43,115 nucleotides of DNA, from the NCBI GenBank assembly GCA_024275915.1, contig JAJRYG010000061.1, forward strand, positions 1-43,115. Reading direction: 5' to 3'. The notes below the pieces were generated by a model. That model saw nothing but the letters and a program-made list of their open reading frames with translations, ran no database searches and was not told the origin of the DNA. A program made the position numbers and the translations under genes. Shown piece after piece: positions 7,008 to 15,855 of the stretch (position 1 is the stretch's first letter; every line of letters begins with the position of its first letter). This DNA comes from Gammaproteobacteria bacterium. Lineage in GTDB: Bacteria > Pseudomonadota > Gammaproteobacteria > UBA6429 > Thiohalophilaceae.

Positions 7008-8933
7008 ATGAAACTGAACCGAACCGCCGTTGCCCTGTTCCTGAGCCTGTTGCTGGCGACGCCCCTGTGGGCCGCAAAATCCGACAATTCGGCCGCCGAG
7101 CTGCTTCATCTTCTCGACTACATCGGCGTAGACTACCCCACTACCGTCGAGCAGGGCGTGATCACCAACCCCGGCGAATACAGTGAGCAGGTAGAATTCT
7201 CCCAACGGGCGCTTACCCTCATCGAAACCCTGCCCGAAGGCGAGCCCCAACGCGAACTGCTCAAGCAGGCCCGGACGCTCCAGTCCCTCATTGCCGACAA
7301 GGTAGCCGGCAACAAGGTCGAGACCCTCACTCAGACCATGCAAAAACAGGTCATCGAACTGACAGGCATCACTACCACGCCCCGCCGGGCCCCTTCCCTG
7401 AGCCGTGGTCAGCAACTCTTTCAGGCCCACTGCACCAGTTGCCACGGAACCACCGGCCACGGTGACGGCCCGCTGGCTGCCAGCATGGATCCGCCACCCA
7501 TCGACTTCAGTGATCGCAGCCGCCAGGACAAGCGCACCATCTACGGCCTGTACAACACCATCAGTCGGGGCGTGGCGGATACCGGCATGCGAGGTTATAC
7601 CGAACTCAGTGAGGCCGATCGCTGGGCACTGGCCTTCTATACTGGCACCCTGCCCTTCTCTGACGCAGATGTCACCGCGGGCAACAAGATCTTCCAGAGT
7701 GGCAAGCACAAGGAACTGGTCAGCAACCTCGATGCCCTTACCCGTCTTACGCCGGAACTGGCCCAGTTGCAGGCCGGTGAGGACGGGGTCGCCATGCTGG
7801 CCTACCTGCGTGCCAATCCCGGTGTGCTGGTGGGTGGCACTGCCGCCCTTGGCAAGGCCCGCCAGATCCTGCAGCAAAGCCTCGATGCCTATCTGGCCGG
7901 TGACAGCAAACAGGCCTATCGCCTGGCCGTGTCTGCCTATCTCGACGGCTTCGAAACTGCCGAGGCCGGACTGCGCAACCTGGACACGGCCCTGGTCAGT
8001 GATGTCGAACGCACCATGTCCAACTACCGCAATCTGGTGAAAAACGACGGCGACCTGCAGGAAGTCCGGGACGCCTACCAGGCTGTCGATGTCCTGCTGA
8101 TACGGGGGCAGGAACTGCTGGCCACCACCTCCCTGACTCCCACCATGACCTTTGTCAGCGCCATTGTCATCCTGCTGCGTGAAGGCCTGGAAGCCCTGCT
8201 GGTGCTGGCCGCCATCATCACCCTGCTGATCAAGGCAGATCGGCGCGAAGCCCTGCCATGGGTGCACCTTGGCTGGATCAGTGCCCTGGCCCTGGGCGGG
8301 GTAACCTGGTGGGTGTCCCAGTATGTAGTGGCCATCAGTGGCGCCAGTCGCGAAGTCACCGAAGGCGTCACCGCCCTGCTGGCCACCGCCGTGCTGCTCT
8401 ACGTGGGGTTCTGGCTGCATTCCAAGACCCATGCCAGAAGCTGGCAACGTTTTCTCAAGGAAAAGATCCATGGAGCCCTGCACGGCAAGGCCCTGTGGGC
8501 CCTCACCGGCGTGGCCTTTTTGGCGGTCTACCGTGAAGTCTTCGAAACCGTGCTGTTCCTCGAAGCTCTCAACCAGCAAAGTGGATCGAGTGAAGGGGAA
8601 AAAATGCTCTGGTGGGGCATGCTCACCGGTGTGGCCATCCTGCTGTTGCTGGCTTGGGTGCTGCTCAAGACCAGCCTGCGCCTGCCCCTGCGGCTGTTCT
8701 TCAACATCAACGCCTTCATCCTCTTCATCCTGGCCATCATCTTCACCGGTCATGGCATTGCCGCCCTGCAGGAAGCCGGCTACATCTCCGCCCAGCACCT
8801 CGCCCTGCCCGAGTTCGACTGGGTCGGCTTCTACCCCACGGTGCAGACCATCCTCGGTCAGTCGCTGGTCATCGCCATGATCGCCGGCCTGTTCCTCTGG
8901 GAGCGTTACCGCAACACCCACAGCCCGGAGTGA
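7008..8933 (+). CDS. Cytochrome c / FTR1 family iron permease fusion
   Basis: 641 residues. A signal peptide (MKLNRTAVALFLSLLLATPLWA) leads to a periplasmic helical region, then a c-type cytochrome domain with the heme site CTSCH near residue 143 and a downstream Met ligand candidate in the DTGMRGY loop. The C-terminal half is a multi-pass FTR1 permease with the paired iron motifs REGLEALL (about 390) and REVFETVLF (about 507). FTR1 proteins import iron coupled to ferrous oxidation; here the fused cytochrome could take the electron, which is inference. An upstream Fur box indicates iron control. A strong bidirectional terminator follows. No strong ribosome site precedes the ATG. Confidence 0.92.
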   Translation: MKLNRTAVALFLSLLLATPLWAAKSDNSAAELLHLLDYIGVDYPTTVEQGVITNPGEYSEQVEFSQRALTLIETLPEGEPQRELLKQARTLQSLIADKVAGNKVETLTQTMQKQVIELTGITTTPRRAPSLSRGQQLFQAHCTSCHGTTGHGDGPLAASMDPPPIDFSDRSRQDKRTIYGLYNTISRGVADTGMRGYTELSEADRWALAFYTGTLPFSDADVTAGNKIFQSGKHKELVSNLDALTRLTPELAQLQAGEDGVAMLAYLRANPGVLVGGTAALGKARQILQQSLDAYLAGDSKQAYRLAVSAYLDGFETAEAGLRNLDTALVSDVERTMSNYRNLVKNDGDLQEVRDAYQAVDVLLIRGQELLATTSLTPTMTFVSAIVILLREGLEALLVLAAIITLLIKADRREALPWVHLGWISALALGGVTWWVSQYVVAISGASREVTEGVTALLATAVLLYVGFWLHSKTHARSWQRFLKEKIHGALHGKALWALTGVAFLAVYREVFETVLFLEALNQQSGSSEGEKMLWWGMLTGVAILLLLAWVLLKTSLRLPLRLFFNINAFILFILAIIFTGHGIAALQEAGYISAQHLALPEFDWVGFYPTVQTILGQSLVIAMIAGLFLWERYRNTHSPE

Positions 8934-8950
8934 AAGCCTGACGCACCACG

Positions 8951-8989
8951 AAAAAGCCCGCCTGACATGACTGTCAGGCGGGCTTTTTT
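8951..8989. terminator. Bidirectional rho-independent terminator
   Basis: AAAAAGCCCGCCTGACA, a four-base TGAC loop, then TGTCAGGCGGGCTTTTTT. The stem is perfect and GC-rich, with A/T tracts on both sides. It lies between the convergent FTR1 and citrate synthase genes and can end transcription from either side. Confidence 0.95.
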
Positions 8990-9037
8990 CATCTAGCCGC
9001 CATGATGGCAGCTGAACCCCGGGATGCTGCTGTGCGC

Positions 9038-10195
9038 TCAGCGTTCCTCGATGGGGACGTAGTTGCGCAGGGGTTCTCCGGCATAAATCTGGGTGGGACG
9101 GAAGATGCGGTTGTCGGACAGCTGTTCTCGCCAGTGAGCCAGCCAGCCGGCGGTGCGGGCAATGGCGAAGATGGTGGTGAACTGATCGGCGGGGATGCCC
9201 ATTTCCGAGTACAGCAGGCCGGAGTAGAAATCCACGTTGGCGTAGACGCCCTTTTTCGCCAGCCTGTCTTCACAGACTTCTTCCACGGCCTTGGCCACTT
9301 CGAAGAGGGGATTGACATCACCACCACGGGCCTCGATGAACTCGTTCATGAGTTCCTGCAGGATGATGGCACGGGGATCCTTGGTCTTGTATTCCCGGTG
9401 GCCCATGCCCCAGATGACTTTCTTTTCGGCCAGTCGCCTGTCGACGTATTCCTCGGCCTGGTCGGGTGTCCCGATTTCTTCGAGCATCTGCAGAACCTTC
9501 TGATTGGCCCCACCGTGCAAGGGGCCGGACAGGGCACCGATTGCCGCCGCGATCACGCTGTAGGGGTTGGCCAGGGTCGAAGCATTGACCAGTACGGCAA
9601 AGGTGGAGGCATTGATGGTGTGTTCGGCATGCAGGATCAGACAGACGTCCATGATCCGCGCCAGCAGTGGATCCGGCTCCTCGCCATTGAGCATGTAGAG
9701 AAAGTTTTCCGCGTAGTTCAGATCGGCGCGGGGCTGGACGGGATCGTAACCGTTGCGAATGTGTTCCCACATGGCAACGATGGGACCCATGCGGGCAAGG
9801 ATCTTGACCGAGGTATTGTGGATGTAGTCGAGATCGTCACAGGCATCACTGCCGTTCAGACAGTCGGAAGCGGAATAGAACATGCCCAGGCTGGCCACCA
9901 CGGTCTGCAGCATTTCCATGGGGTGTCCGGTAGGGGGCAGGTTTTTCATCATACCACGGGTGTAATACTTGATGCGGCGATCGGCAACCAGCTGTTGGGT
10001 AAAACCGGCCAGTTCACTTTTGGTGGGCAAGCGACCATCGAGCAACAACAGCGCGGTTTCCTCGAAGGTGCTGTTCTTTGCCAGTTCCTGAATGGGATAG
10101 CCGCGATAAGACAGTATTCCTTTCTCACCATCAATATCTGATATGTTGGACTTGGTAGCCGGGACGCCAGCCAGTCCAGGTAGATAGTCGCTCAT
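9038..10195 (-). CDS. gltA: Citrate synthase
   Basis: 385 residues from the chosen ATG at 10195, which has GGAG about eleven bases upstream. A longer frame reaches 10300, but its extra residues look like untranslated leader. The enzyme condenses acetyl-CoA with oxaloacetate at the entry to the TCA cycle. Family signatures include LSYRGYPIQELA near the N-terminus, LHAEHTINAST, the catalytic His regions HGGANQKVL and MGHREYK, and the catalytic Asp in NVDFYSG. The short length and YRGYPI motif fit the 370-390-residue class, which includes 2-methylcitrate synthases. No prpB/prpC context is present, so citrate synthase is preferred. It lies downstream of erpA but is separated from it by a terminator. 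Confidence 0.92.
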   Translation of the reverse strand: MSDYLPGLAGVPATKSNISDIDGEKGILSYRGYPIQELAKNSTFEETALLLLDGRLPTKSELAGFTQQLVADRRIKYYTRGMMKNLPPTGHPMEMLQTVVASLGMFYSASDCLNGSDACDDLDYIHNTSVKILARMGPIVAMWEHIRNGYDPVQPRADLNYAENFLYMLNGEEPDPLLARIMDVCLILHAEHTINASTFAVLVNASTLANPYSVIAAAIGALSGPLHGGANQKVLQMLEEIGTPDQAEEYVDRRLAEKKVIWGMGHREYKTKDPRAIILQELMNEFIEARGGDVNPLFEVAKAVEEVCEDRLAKKGVYANVDFYSGLLYSEMGIPADQFTTIFAIARTAGWLAHWREQLSDNRIFRPTQIYAGEPLRNYVPIEER

Positions 10196-10234
10196 CGCCT
10201 GACTCCAATGCTGTAACTGTAATTGATACCGAAT

Positions 10235-10255
10235 GACCCGGCTGTCAGCCGGGTC
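10235..10255. other. Small perfect hairpin in the citrate synthase leader
   Basis: GACCCGGCT, loop GTC, AGCCGGGTC. It lies about 40 bases upstream of the gltA start on the minus strand, between that gene and the erpA terminator. No T-tract follows. It could shape the leader RNA or bind a regulator; function is unknown. Confidence 0.5.
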
Positions 10256-10280
10256 TGGTTGGCGGAAATCAAACCGCAGA

Positions 10281-10316
10281 AAAAACAACAGGGATGACAC
10301 CCTGTGTCACCCCTGC
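10281..10316 (-). terminator. Rho-independent terminator after erpA
   Basis: Read on the minus strand: CAGGGGTGACA, short loop, TGTCATCCCTG, then TTGTTTTTTC. The stem has one mismatch near its base. It lies about 50 bases past the erpA stop and ends the argC-DUF6776-bactofilin-erpA transcript before gltA. Confidence 0.88.
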
Positions 10317-10367
10317 GGATAATACTAACTGAAATTTCGACTTAAATCTGTCTTGACAACCGACGGA

Positions 10368-10727
10368 TCAAATCGAGAAGGACGAGCCACAACCGCAGGT
10401 TGTCGTTGCGTTGGGGTTGTTGATGACGAACTGGGAACCCTCGAGGCTTTCCTTGTAGTCGATTTCGGCACCGGTGAGGTACTGGAAGCTCATGGGATCC
10501 ACCAGCAGGGTCACCCCGGCATTTTCCACCACGGTATCACCGTCCTGGATATTCTCATCGAAGGTAAAACCGTACTGGAACCCGGAACAACCGCCACCGG
10601 AAACAAAAACCCGCAACTTGAGGTTGTCGTTGCCTTCTTCCTCGATCAGGGATTTTACCTTGTTGGCCGCACTGTCGGTAAAGATCAGGACATCGGTACT
10701 TTCTGTGGTCTCGGTTGCATTACTCAT
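10368..10727 (-). CDS. erpA: Iron-sulfur cluster insertion protein ErpA
   Basis: 119-residue A-type carrier that passes Fe-S clusters to apoproteins. The three cluster cysteines are present: C47 in GGGCSGF and C111/C113 in TTCGCGSS at the C-terminus. The sequence [17 protein letters not shown] and the acidic N-terminus fit ErpA rather than IscA; no isc or suf genes are near. It is the last gene of a minus-strand run with the bactofilin gene. Family assignment is firm. Confidence 0.95.
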   Translation of the reverse strand: MSNATETTESTDVLIFTDSAANKVKSLIEEEGNDNLKLRVFVSGGGCSGFQYGFTFDENIQDGDTVVENAGVTLLVDPMSFQYLTGAEIDYKESLEGSQFVINNPNATTTCGCGSSFSI

Positions 10728-10793
10728 ATGCTGCTTACTCCAAATTCATTTCGCCTGGCGGATTGAAAATTATCCATTAACCGAGCGTTTTAG

Positions 10794-11219
10794 TCAAGAA
10801 TCACTGGCCACCTTGTCTTCCGGCTGCTCCAGTGGTACCACGGAATCGGCCTTTTCGGCCTGCTGGTGGACCAGGTTGCCGTTGACCTCGGCACCCATGG
10901 CCATTTCGATCAGGCTGTAATAGACATTGCCGTGGATACGCGCCTGGGCGGCCAGTTCCACATGGCCACTGGCGTGAACATCGCCGATCACGGTGCCATT
11001 GACTACGACATTGGGGACATTTACCTCTCCTTCAATGGTACCACGCTCGCTGAGGGTGAGCAGGGAATCCCCGCCATTGGCGGAAATCACGCTACCCTTG
11101 ACCTTGCCGTCCACATGCAGGCCGCCACTGAACACCACGTCGCCGCGGATTTCGGTATTCTGCCCAATGAGTGAATCAATCTGGGCCGTCTGTTTGGGTT
11201 TTTTCCTTTTATTCCACAT
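10794..11219 (-). CDS. Bactofilin (polymer-forming cytoskeletal protein)
   Basis: 141 residues. A basic N-terminus (MWNKRKKPKQTAQ) precedes a central beta-helix of short hydrophobic/Gly repeats, for example TEIRGDVVFSGGLHVDGKV, GTIEGEVNVPNVVVNGTV and ARIHGNVYYSLIEM, followed by a short polar tail. Bactofilins self-assemble into membrane-associated filaments that place wall enzymes and polarity factors. The gene overlaps the end of the DUF6776 gene by 11 bases, which suggests translational coupling and a shared envelope role. This pair next to erpA is frequent in gammaproteobacteria. Confidence 0.93.
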   Translation of the reverse strand: MWNKRKKPKQTAQIDSLIGQNTEIRGDVVFSGGLHVDGKVKGSVISANGGDSLLTLSERGTIEGEVNVPNVVVNGTVIGDVHASGHVELAAQARIHGNVYYSLIEMAMGAEVNGNLVHQQAEKADSVVPLEQPEDKVASDS

Positions 11220-11931
11220 CTGTCAGGTTCTCCTCCGCCGGCCAGTCGATGGTTTTCTCGATCATGTCCTTCCGCCGGCCACGCGGAAGAATCTGCAGGG
11301 TGGCTCGCAGGGGCCGGAATTTCTTCGGCAGGCGCACATCCCCTTCCAGTTTCTGAAAATACTTGAAACGGTAATTCAGTTCTTTTACCGAATTCTCACT
11401 CAGGGCGGAAATATCCAGGGTCTTTGGCTGCCCGTCCTGCAGTCCCTCGACCCGCAATATTACCTGGCCCCTGACCTGTCTGTCATTCTTCAGCACCTGG
11501 GTCAGCACCACCTTGTAACGATAGCTGCGTCTGCCATTGGGTTCCAGGCTGAAACTCTGCAAACGCAGGCCCCGCTCTGCCTCGCGGGGCGAAACGATAC
11601 CCCGATAAAAGGCCAGTTCGGCCTTCAGTTCAAGGATTTCACCCTGCAAAAGCTTGAGATTGTTATCCAGTTCCGAATAGGCCTGCTTTTCGATCTGGGC
11701 GGCACGCTGCAACTGGGCCTTTTGTTCCCGCAGGCGTTCGATTTTCTCGGCAAGCAGGGCATTCTGATCGATCAGGCTGGCGAGCTCCAGCTCTACTTCC
11801 GTGCTGTCATAACCGGCCTGGTAACGGCCATAGTCAAACAGGGCAAAGCTGCCAGCCAGCAGGGCCAGGCCCCCCAGGATGACAACCAGCCGGGTTTTCC
11901 ACGGGTGGTGATGCTTGACCTTTAACGACAT
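11209..11931 (-). CDS. DUF6776 family membrane-anchored coiled-coil protein
   Basis: 240 residues, function unknown. A short cytoplasmic basic segment leads to one transmembrane helix (about 14-33, TRLVVILGGLALLAGSFALF). A coiled coil follows (about 42-105, rich in Leu/Glu/Gln, for example LIDQNALLAEKIERLREQKAQL), then a beta-rich periplasmic C-terminal domain of about 120 residues (RSYRYKVVLTQVLKN, GQVILRVEGLQDG). It overlaps the bactofilin gene by 11 bases and lies 10 bases after argC. The topology suggests a partner for bactofilin at the inner membrane, which is inference. Confidence 0.85.
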   Translation of the reverse strand: MSLKVKHHHPWKTRLVVILGGLALLAGSFALFDYGRYQAGYDSTEVELELASLIDQNALLAEKIERLREQKAQLQRAAQIEKQAYSELDNNLKLLQGEILELKAELAFYRGIVSPREAERGLRLQSFSLEPNGRRSYRYKVVLTQVLKNDRQVRGQVILRVEGLQDGQPKTLDISALSENSVKELNYRFKYFQKLEGDVRLPKKFRPLRATLQILPRGRRKDMIEKTIDWPAEENLTDVE

Positions 11932-11941
11932 GGCCGTCTCA

Positions 11942-12973
11942 TCATGGCATCAACGCAATGCCTTGCAGCCCTGCTGTTTCATCGAGTCCGAACATGATGT
12001 TCATGTTCTGCACCGCCTGCCCGGCCGCCCCCTTGACCAGATTGTCGATCACCGACAGCACCACCAGGGTATCGCCACCCTGGGGCCGGTGCAGGGAAAG
12101 CCGGCAGGTATTGGAGCCCTTGACACTGCGGGTTTCCGGGTGGGCGCCGACCGGCAGCACGTCGACGAACGGCTCATCCCGGTAACGTTGTTCAAACAGG
12201 GCCTGCAGATCCCCCGCCTCCCCCTTCAGATCCGCATACAAGGTGGCATGAATGCCGCGGATCATCGGCGACAGATGGGGGACAAAGGTAAGCTTGACCG
12301 TTTCCTCGCTGGCCAGCTGCAAACCCTGGCTGATCTCCGGCAAGTGACGGTGACCGGGCACGGCATAGGCCTTGAAACTTTCGCTGGCTTCACACAGCAG
12401 GGTACCCACACTGGCCTTGCGCCCGGCACCACTGACGCCGGACTTGGCATCGGCAATCAGTCGGCCGGGATTGACCAGACCAGCTTCCAGCAAGGGCAGG
12501 AAGCCCAGTTGCACGGCAGTGGGGTAGCAGCCGGGGTTGGCCACAAGGCGAGCCTCGCGCACGGCCTCGCGGTTCACTTCCGGCAGGCCATAGACGGCCT
12601 CGGCGACAAGTTCGGGGCAGGCATGGGTCATGCCATACCACTGCTCCCAGGTGGGGATGTCCCGGATGCGAAAGTCGGCCGCCAGGTCAATGACCCGCAC
12701 TCCCGCCTCGAGCAATTCCGGGGTACGCTGCATGGCCACGCCATTGGGGGTGGCAAAGAACACCACGTCACAGTTGCCCAGCACGGCCATGTCTGGCTCG
12801 GAAAACGCCAGCCCGACCTTGCCACGCAAATTGGGAAACATGTCTGCCACTGCCAGCCCCGCCTCGGAGCGGGAGGTAATGGCCTGCAATTCAACCTCGG
12901 GGTGGCCAGCCAGCAGGCGCAGCAATTCCACGCCCGTGTACCCTGTGCCGCCTACAATACCTGCTTTAATCAT
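11942..12973 (-). CDS. argC: N-acetyl-gamma-glutamyl-phosphate reductase
   Basis: 343 residues. It reduces N-acetylglutamyl phosphate to the semialdehyde with NADPH, the third step of arginine synthesis. The N-terminal Rossmann motif is [17 protein letters not shown]; the catalytic Cys is C149 in [15 protein letters not shown] and the substrate His region PGHRHLPEI are also present. It heads a minus-strand run with DUF6776, bactofilin and erpA. No other arg gene is in the window. Confidence 0.97.
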   Translation of the reverse strand: MIKAGIVGGTGYTGVELLRLLAGHPEVELQAITSRSEAGLAVADMFPNLRGKVGLAFSEPDMAVLGNCDVVFFATPNGVAMQRTPELLEAGVRVIDLAADFRIRDIPTWEQWYGMTHACPELVAEAVYGLPEVNREAVREARLVANPGCYPTAVQLGFLPLLEAGLVNPGRLIADAKSGVSGAGRKASVGTLLCEASESFKAYAVPGHRHLPEISQGLQLASEETVKLTFVPHLSPMIRGIHATLYADLKGEAGDLQALFEQRYRDEPFVDVLPVGAHPETRSVKGSNTCRLSLHRPQGGDTLVVLSVIDNLVKGAAGQAVQNMNIMFGLDETAGLQGIALMP

Positions 12974-13008
12974 GGGGGAGATTCAGTGTTGAGTTGTAAT
13001 ACGAATGT

Positions 13009-13138
13009 AATGGTGAATGATAAATGCTGCAGAAACAATAAGAAAGGGAGAATGTCGCCCTGTGGAGAAAAACAGGCTTCCATGATGGCCTGCCTCGGCT
13101 GCGGGCAAAGAAAAAGCGGCGTCAGGCCGCTTTTTTAA
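13009..13138 (+). ncRNA. Candidate small RNA or Cys-rich small ORF ended by a terminator
   Basis: A short plus-strand unit would run from about 13010 to the terminator at 13111-13136. It contains an open frame beginning MVNDKCC at 13010-13012 and ending GVRPLF at 13138, with CC, CGEK and CLGCGQ cysteines. The last eight residues are simply the translated terminator stem, which argues that the frame may be accidental. A small RNA is equally possible. No promoter or good ribosome site was confirmed. Confidence 0.25.
13111..13136. terminator. Orphan rho-independent terminator
   Basis: AAAAAGCGGC, loop GTCA, GGCCGCTTTTTT. It works in either direction. It lies upstream of both neighbouring genes, so it implies a short transcript within this spacer or insulation of the two promoters. 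Confidence 0.85.
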
Positions 13139-13295
13139 GAATGCGAAGATAATTATTGTTGTTAGTACTCACGGATAAACCGCAGACAAACCATATCCCT
13201 TACATTTTGGAAGGTCAAGAATTATTTTCCCCTGTAATGGCATGGTTATTGCTCAGACAGCCCAGGCAGGGCTATTCGTGATAAACTTTGCGCCC

Positions 13296-14612
13296 ATGTA
13301 TCGCCGCCATCTGAATCGAACCAAGCGCCGCCTCCTGTCGCGCAGTAAATGGAAGATGCGCCTGCTGTTCTGGGGCGCGGCGGTGATCATCGGTGCGGTG
13401 GCGGCCGGCTTTGCCATCGTTGCCCGGCAGGCCGACATCTTCTTCCATGATCTGCATGCCACCACCCCTTATTATGCCTATGCGCTCACCCCACTGGGGC
13501 TGGCGGGCATCGCCTTCGTCACCCGGCGCTGGTTCCAGGGCACCGAAGGCAGTGGCATCCCCCAGGCCATTGCCGCCATCTCCATGCACAACCACACCAT
13601 CCGCAGCCGGGTGCTGTCGCTGAAAGTGGCCATCGGCAAGATCTTCCTCACCACTCTCGGCCTGTTTTGTGGCGCGTCCATCGGCCGCGAGGGCCCTACC
13701 GTGCATATCGGTGCGTCCATCATGTATTCGCTGCGCCACATCGCCCCGTTTCGCAGCAATGAAATGACCCGTGCGCTGATCCTGGCAGGGGGGGCCGCCG
13801 GCATCTCTGCCGCCTTCAACACCCCTCTGGCCGGGATCCTGTTTGCCATCGAGGAAATGAGCCGCAGCTACGAGCACCGCACCAGTGGCACCCTGCTCAT
13901 CGCGGTGGTGCTGGCGGGGGTGACCGCACTGATGTTCCATGGCAATTACACCTATTTTGGCTCCACCGATGCGAAGATGCCATTGACCGAAGCCTGGATC
14001 GCGGTACTGGTTTGTGGCGTGATCGGCGGCTTGCTCGGTGGCCTGTTTGCCACCGGCCTGATCCTCAGTACCCGGCGCATTGCCCCGCTGGCCGGACGCT
14101 TCCCGGTGATGCTGGCACTGTGCTGTGGCCTGATCCTGAGCCTGCTGGGCTTTCTTTCCGACGGCGCCACTTATGGCACCGGTTACGAAGCGGCCCAGCA
14201 CATCGTCAATGGAGGTGAAAGCCAGGCCCTGTTTCCGCTGTTGAAACTCACCGCCACCCTGGTGTCCTATCTCAGCGGCATTCCCGGTGGCATTTTTGCG
14301 CCCTCCCTGTCAGTGGGCGCCGGTCTGGGCGCCGATCTGGCCAGCCTCATGCCCAGCACCCCGGTCGCTGCCGTGATCATGCTGGGCATGGTGGGGTACT
14401 TCACCGGGGTGGTGCAGACGCCCATCACCGCCATGGTCATCGTCATGGAAATGAACGACGATTCGGCCATGCTGCTGCCACTGATGGCCACCGCACTGAT
14501 TGCCAATGGCATTTCGCATCTGGTCTGTCCACGGCCCATCTACCAGGCCCTGGGTGATGCCTACCTGGCCAAAACCGATTTGCAGGCCCTGCAGGACGAG
14601 AAAAAATCATGA
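13296..14612 (+). CDS. ClC family chloride/proton antiporter or channel
   Basis: 438 residues from the ATG at 13296; an upstream in-frame ATG at 13242 would add a poor 18-residue leader. Multi-pass inner membrane protein with the ClC anion-pathway motifs GSGIPQA, GREGPTVH (the gating Glu) and GGIFAPSL, plus PIYQAL carrying the pore Tyr. The acidic EEM segment after LAGILFAI matches the internal proton glutamate of E. coli ClcA, so H+/Cl- exchange is more likely than a passive channel. No CBS domains. Its stop overlaps the start of the TlpA-like gene by four bases. Confidence 0.93.
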   Translation: MYRRHLNRTKRRLLSRSKWKMRLLFWGAAVIIGAVAAGFAIVARQADIFFHDLHATTPYYAYALTPLGLAGIAFVTRRWFQGTEGSGIPQAIAAISMHNHTIRSRVLSLKVAIGKIFLTTLGLFCGASIGREGPTVHIGASIMYSLRHIAPFRSNEMTRALILAGGAAGISAAFNTPLAGILFAIEEMSRSYEHRTSGTLLIAVVLAGVTALMFHGNYTYFGSTDAKMPLTEAWIAVLVCGVIGGLLGGLFATGLILSTRRIAPLAGRFPVMLALCCGLILSLLGFLSDGATYGTGYEAAQHIVNGGESQALFPLLKLTATLVSYLSGIPGGIFAPSLSVGAGLGADLASLMPSTPVAAVIMLGMVGYFTGVVQTPITAMVIVMEMNDDSAMLLPLMATALIANGISHLVCPRPIYQALGDAYLAKTDLQALQDEKKS

Positions 14613-15124
14613 AACTCAAAGACACCCTGATTGGCCTGTTTGCCCTGCTTCTCGTTGGCGGCGCCGCCTGGCTGATGCTAAGCCCTTCCGGTCTGCAGCG
14701 CGCCCCCGACGCGCAGTTCAAGACCGTCGATGGTCGCACCCTGGACCTGAAAGCCCTGCGTGGCCGGCCGGTGATGGTGGTATTCTGGGCCACCTCCTGC
14801 CCCGGCTGCATCCGCGAGATGCCCCATCTCATCGAGCTGTATCACAAGTACCATGCCCGTGGTCTGGAAATCATCGGTGTGGCCATGGCCTATGATCCCC
14901 CCAATCACGTCATGGAAATGCGCAAGCAGAAGGCCATTCCCTACCCCATAAGCCTGGATATCGATGGCGCGCTGGCGCGGGCCTTTGGTGACGTCAAGCT
15001 CACTCCCACTTCGTTCGTCATCGATCCGCAGGGGCGCATCGTGCGCCACAAGATTGGTGAAATGGACATCACCGCCCTGACTGCCCAGCTGGAGGCCATG
15101 CTACCGCCCGGAGGGCAGGGCTGA
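14609..15124 (+). CDS. TlpA-like membrane-anchored thioredoxin-fold protein
   Basis: 171 residues. An N-terminal hydrophobic anchor (TLIGLFALLLVGGAAWLML) places the thioredoxin domain in the periplasm. The redox motif is CPGC (C64-C67) in FWATSCPGCIREMPHL. The cis-proline region is KLTPTSFVIDPQG. It probably reduces disulfides in exported proteins, for example during cytochrome c maturation. It overlaps ClC by four bases and HemJ by one base (TGATG), so the three are translationally coupled. Confidence 0.92.
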   Translation: MKLKDTLIGLFALLLVGGAAWLMLSPSGLQRAPDAQFKTVDGRTLDLKALRGRPVMVVFWATSCPGCIREMPHLIELYHKYHARGLEIIGVAMAYDPPNHVMEMRKQKAIPYPISLDIDGALARAFGDVKLTPTSFVIDPQGRIVRHKIGEMDITALTAQLEAMLPPGGQG

Positions 15125-15543
15125 TGTGGCTCAAGGCCTTTCACCTCATATTCATGGTCAGCTGGTTTGCCGGCCTGTTCTACCTGCCGCGGCTGTTCGT
15201 CTATCACGCCATGGCCGAAGACCCGGCCACCCGGGAGACCTTCAAGGTCATGGAGCGCAAGCTCTACCGCTTCGTTACCCCCTTCATGTTCCTAACCGTG
15301 GCCTTCGGCCTGTGGATGCTCCATGACTACGCCTGGCAGGCCTACAAGTCCCAGGCCTGGCTGCACATCAAGCTGGCTCTGGTGGGGCTGCTGCTGGTCT
15401 ACCACTTAATTTGCGGCAAACTGGTACGGGATTTTGCCCGCGATGCCAATACCCGCAGCCACGTGTTCTACCGCTGGTTCAACGAAATGCCGGTGCTGCT
15501 GCTGTTCAGCATCGTCATCCTGGCTGTGGTCAAACCCTTCTAA
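15124..15543 (+). CDS. hemJ: Protoporphyrinogen oxidase HemJ
   Basis: 139 residues, four hydrophobic helices. It matches the HemJ family (former UPF0093): MWLKAFHLIFMVSWFAGLF at the start with the conserved His, YLPRLFVYHA, LYRFVTPFMF and WLHIKLALV with a conserved His-Lys. It oxidises protoporphyrinogen IX in the penultimate heme step. The start overlaps the tlpA-like stop (TGATG). HemL is encoded 16 kb away in the same window. Confidence 0.93.
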   Translation: MWLKAFHLIFMVSWFAGLFYLPRLFVYHAMAEDPATRETFKVMERKLYRFVTPFMFLTVAFGLWMLHDYAWQAYKSQAWLHIKLALVGLLLVYHLICGKLVRDFARDANTRSHVFYRWFNEMPVLLLFSIVILAVVKPF

Positions 15544-15855
15544 ATAGCTTTTCAATACCCGGCCTTCACTCGGCAATGGCAACCTCTTCCCTGGCCGCAG
15601 CTGGCGAACCTTGTCCTGAACCGCCCATGAATGACCTCAGTGGGTGTCATTTCTGACGTTATTACCCCATCTCAGCCAGTTCCGGCACCACACAGTTAGC
15701 ACTCACTTACAATGTATCGTCTGTTATTGCTCGTCAATTAGATTTATCGAATATTTAAATGATAATGATTTGCATTTAGAATCATTCTACGATAAAGTTC
15801 TCCCACCTAACGAAATCCAAATGATTCAAACATGCTTAATCAGGAGAAAGTTCAC
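15544..15855. other. Intergenic region with Fur site before the porin operon
   Basis: 312 bases. The first 160 bases after hemJ show no gene or strong terminator. The AT-rich 15715-15800 segment contains the Fur site and the likely porin promoter. The last bases hold AGGAG at the right distance for the porin start. Confidence 0.7.
15757..15790 (+). promoter_or_regulatory. Fur box, possibly two overlapping sites
   Basis: GATAATGAT at 15761-15769 followed by TTGCATT matches the Fur consensus at about 13 of 19 positions by eye. The sequence AGAATCATTCT at 15779-15789 adds a further half-site, giving extended or overlapping Fur occupancy. It lies about 70-95 bases before the porin start. Confidence 0.75.

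Larger units (their letters stand above)
12974..13295. other. Intergenic region between divergent argC and ClC genes
   Basis: 322 bases holding the promoters of two divergent genes plus an orphan terminator at 13111-13136 that serves neither. The part from 13009 to 13138 includes a 42-codon open frame with paired cysteines that runs into the terminator. No assigned promoter. Confidence 0.6.

Noticed and set aside
6954-8921. Long minus-strand frame of 655 codons opposite FTR1
   Set aside because: It is the antisense shadow of the FTR1 gene: low-complexity Gln/Gly/His-rich translation without family features.
11915-13138. 407-codon plus-strand frame opposite argC
   Set aside because: Mostly antisense to argC, which has full catalytic motifs. 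Only its last 42 codons lie in free sequence and are treated separately.
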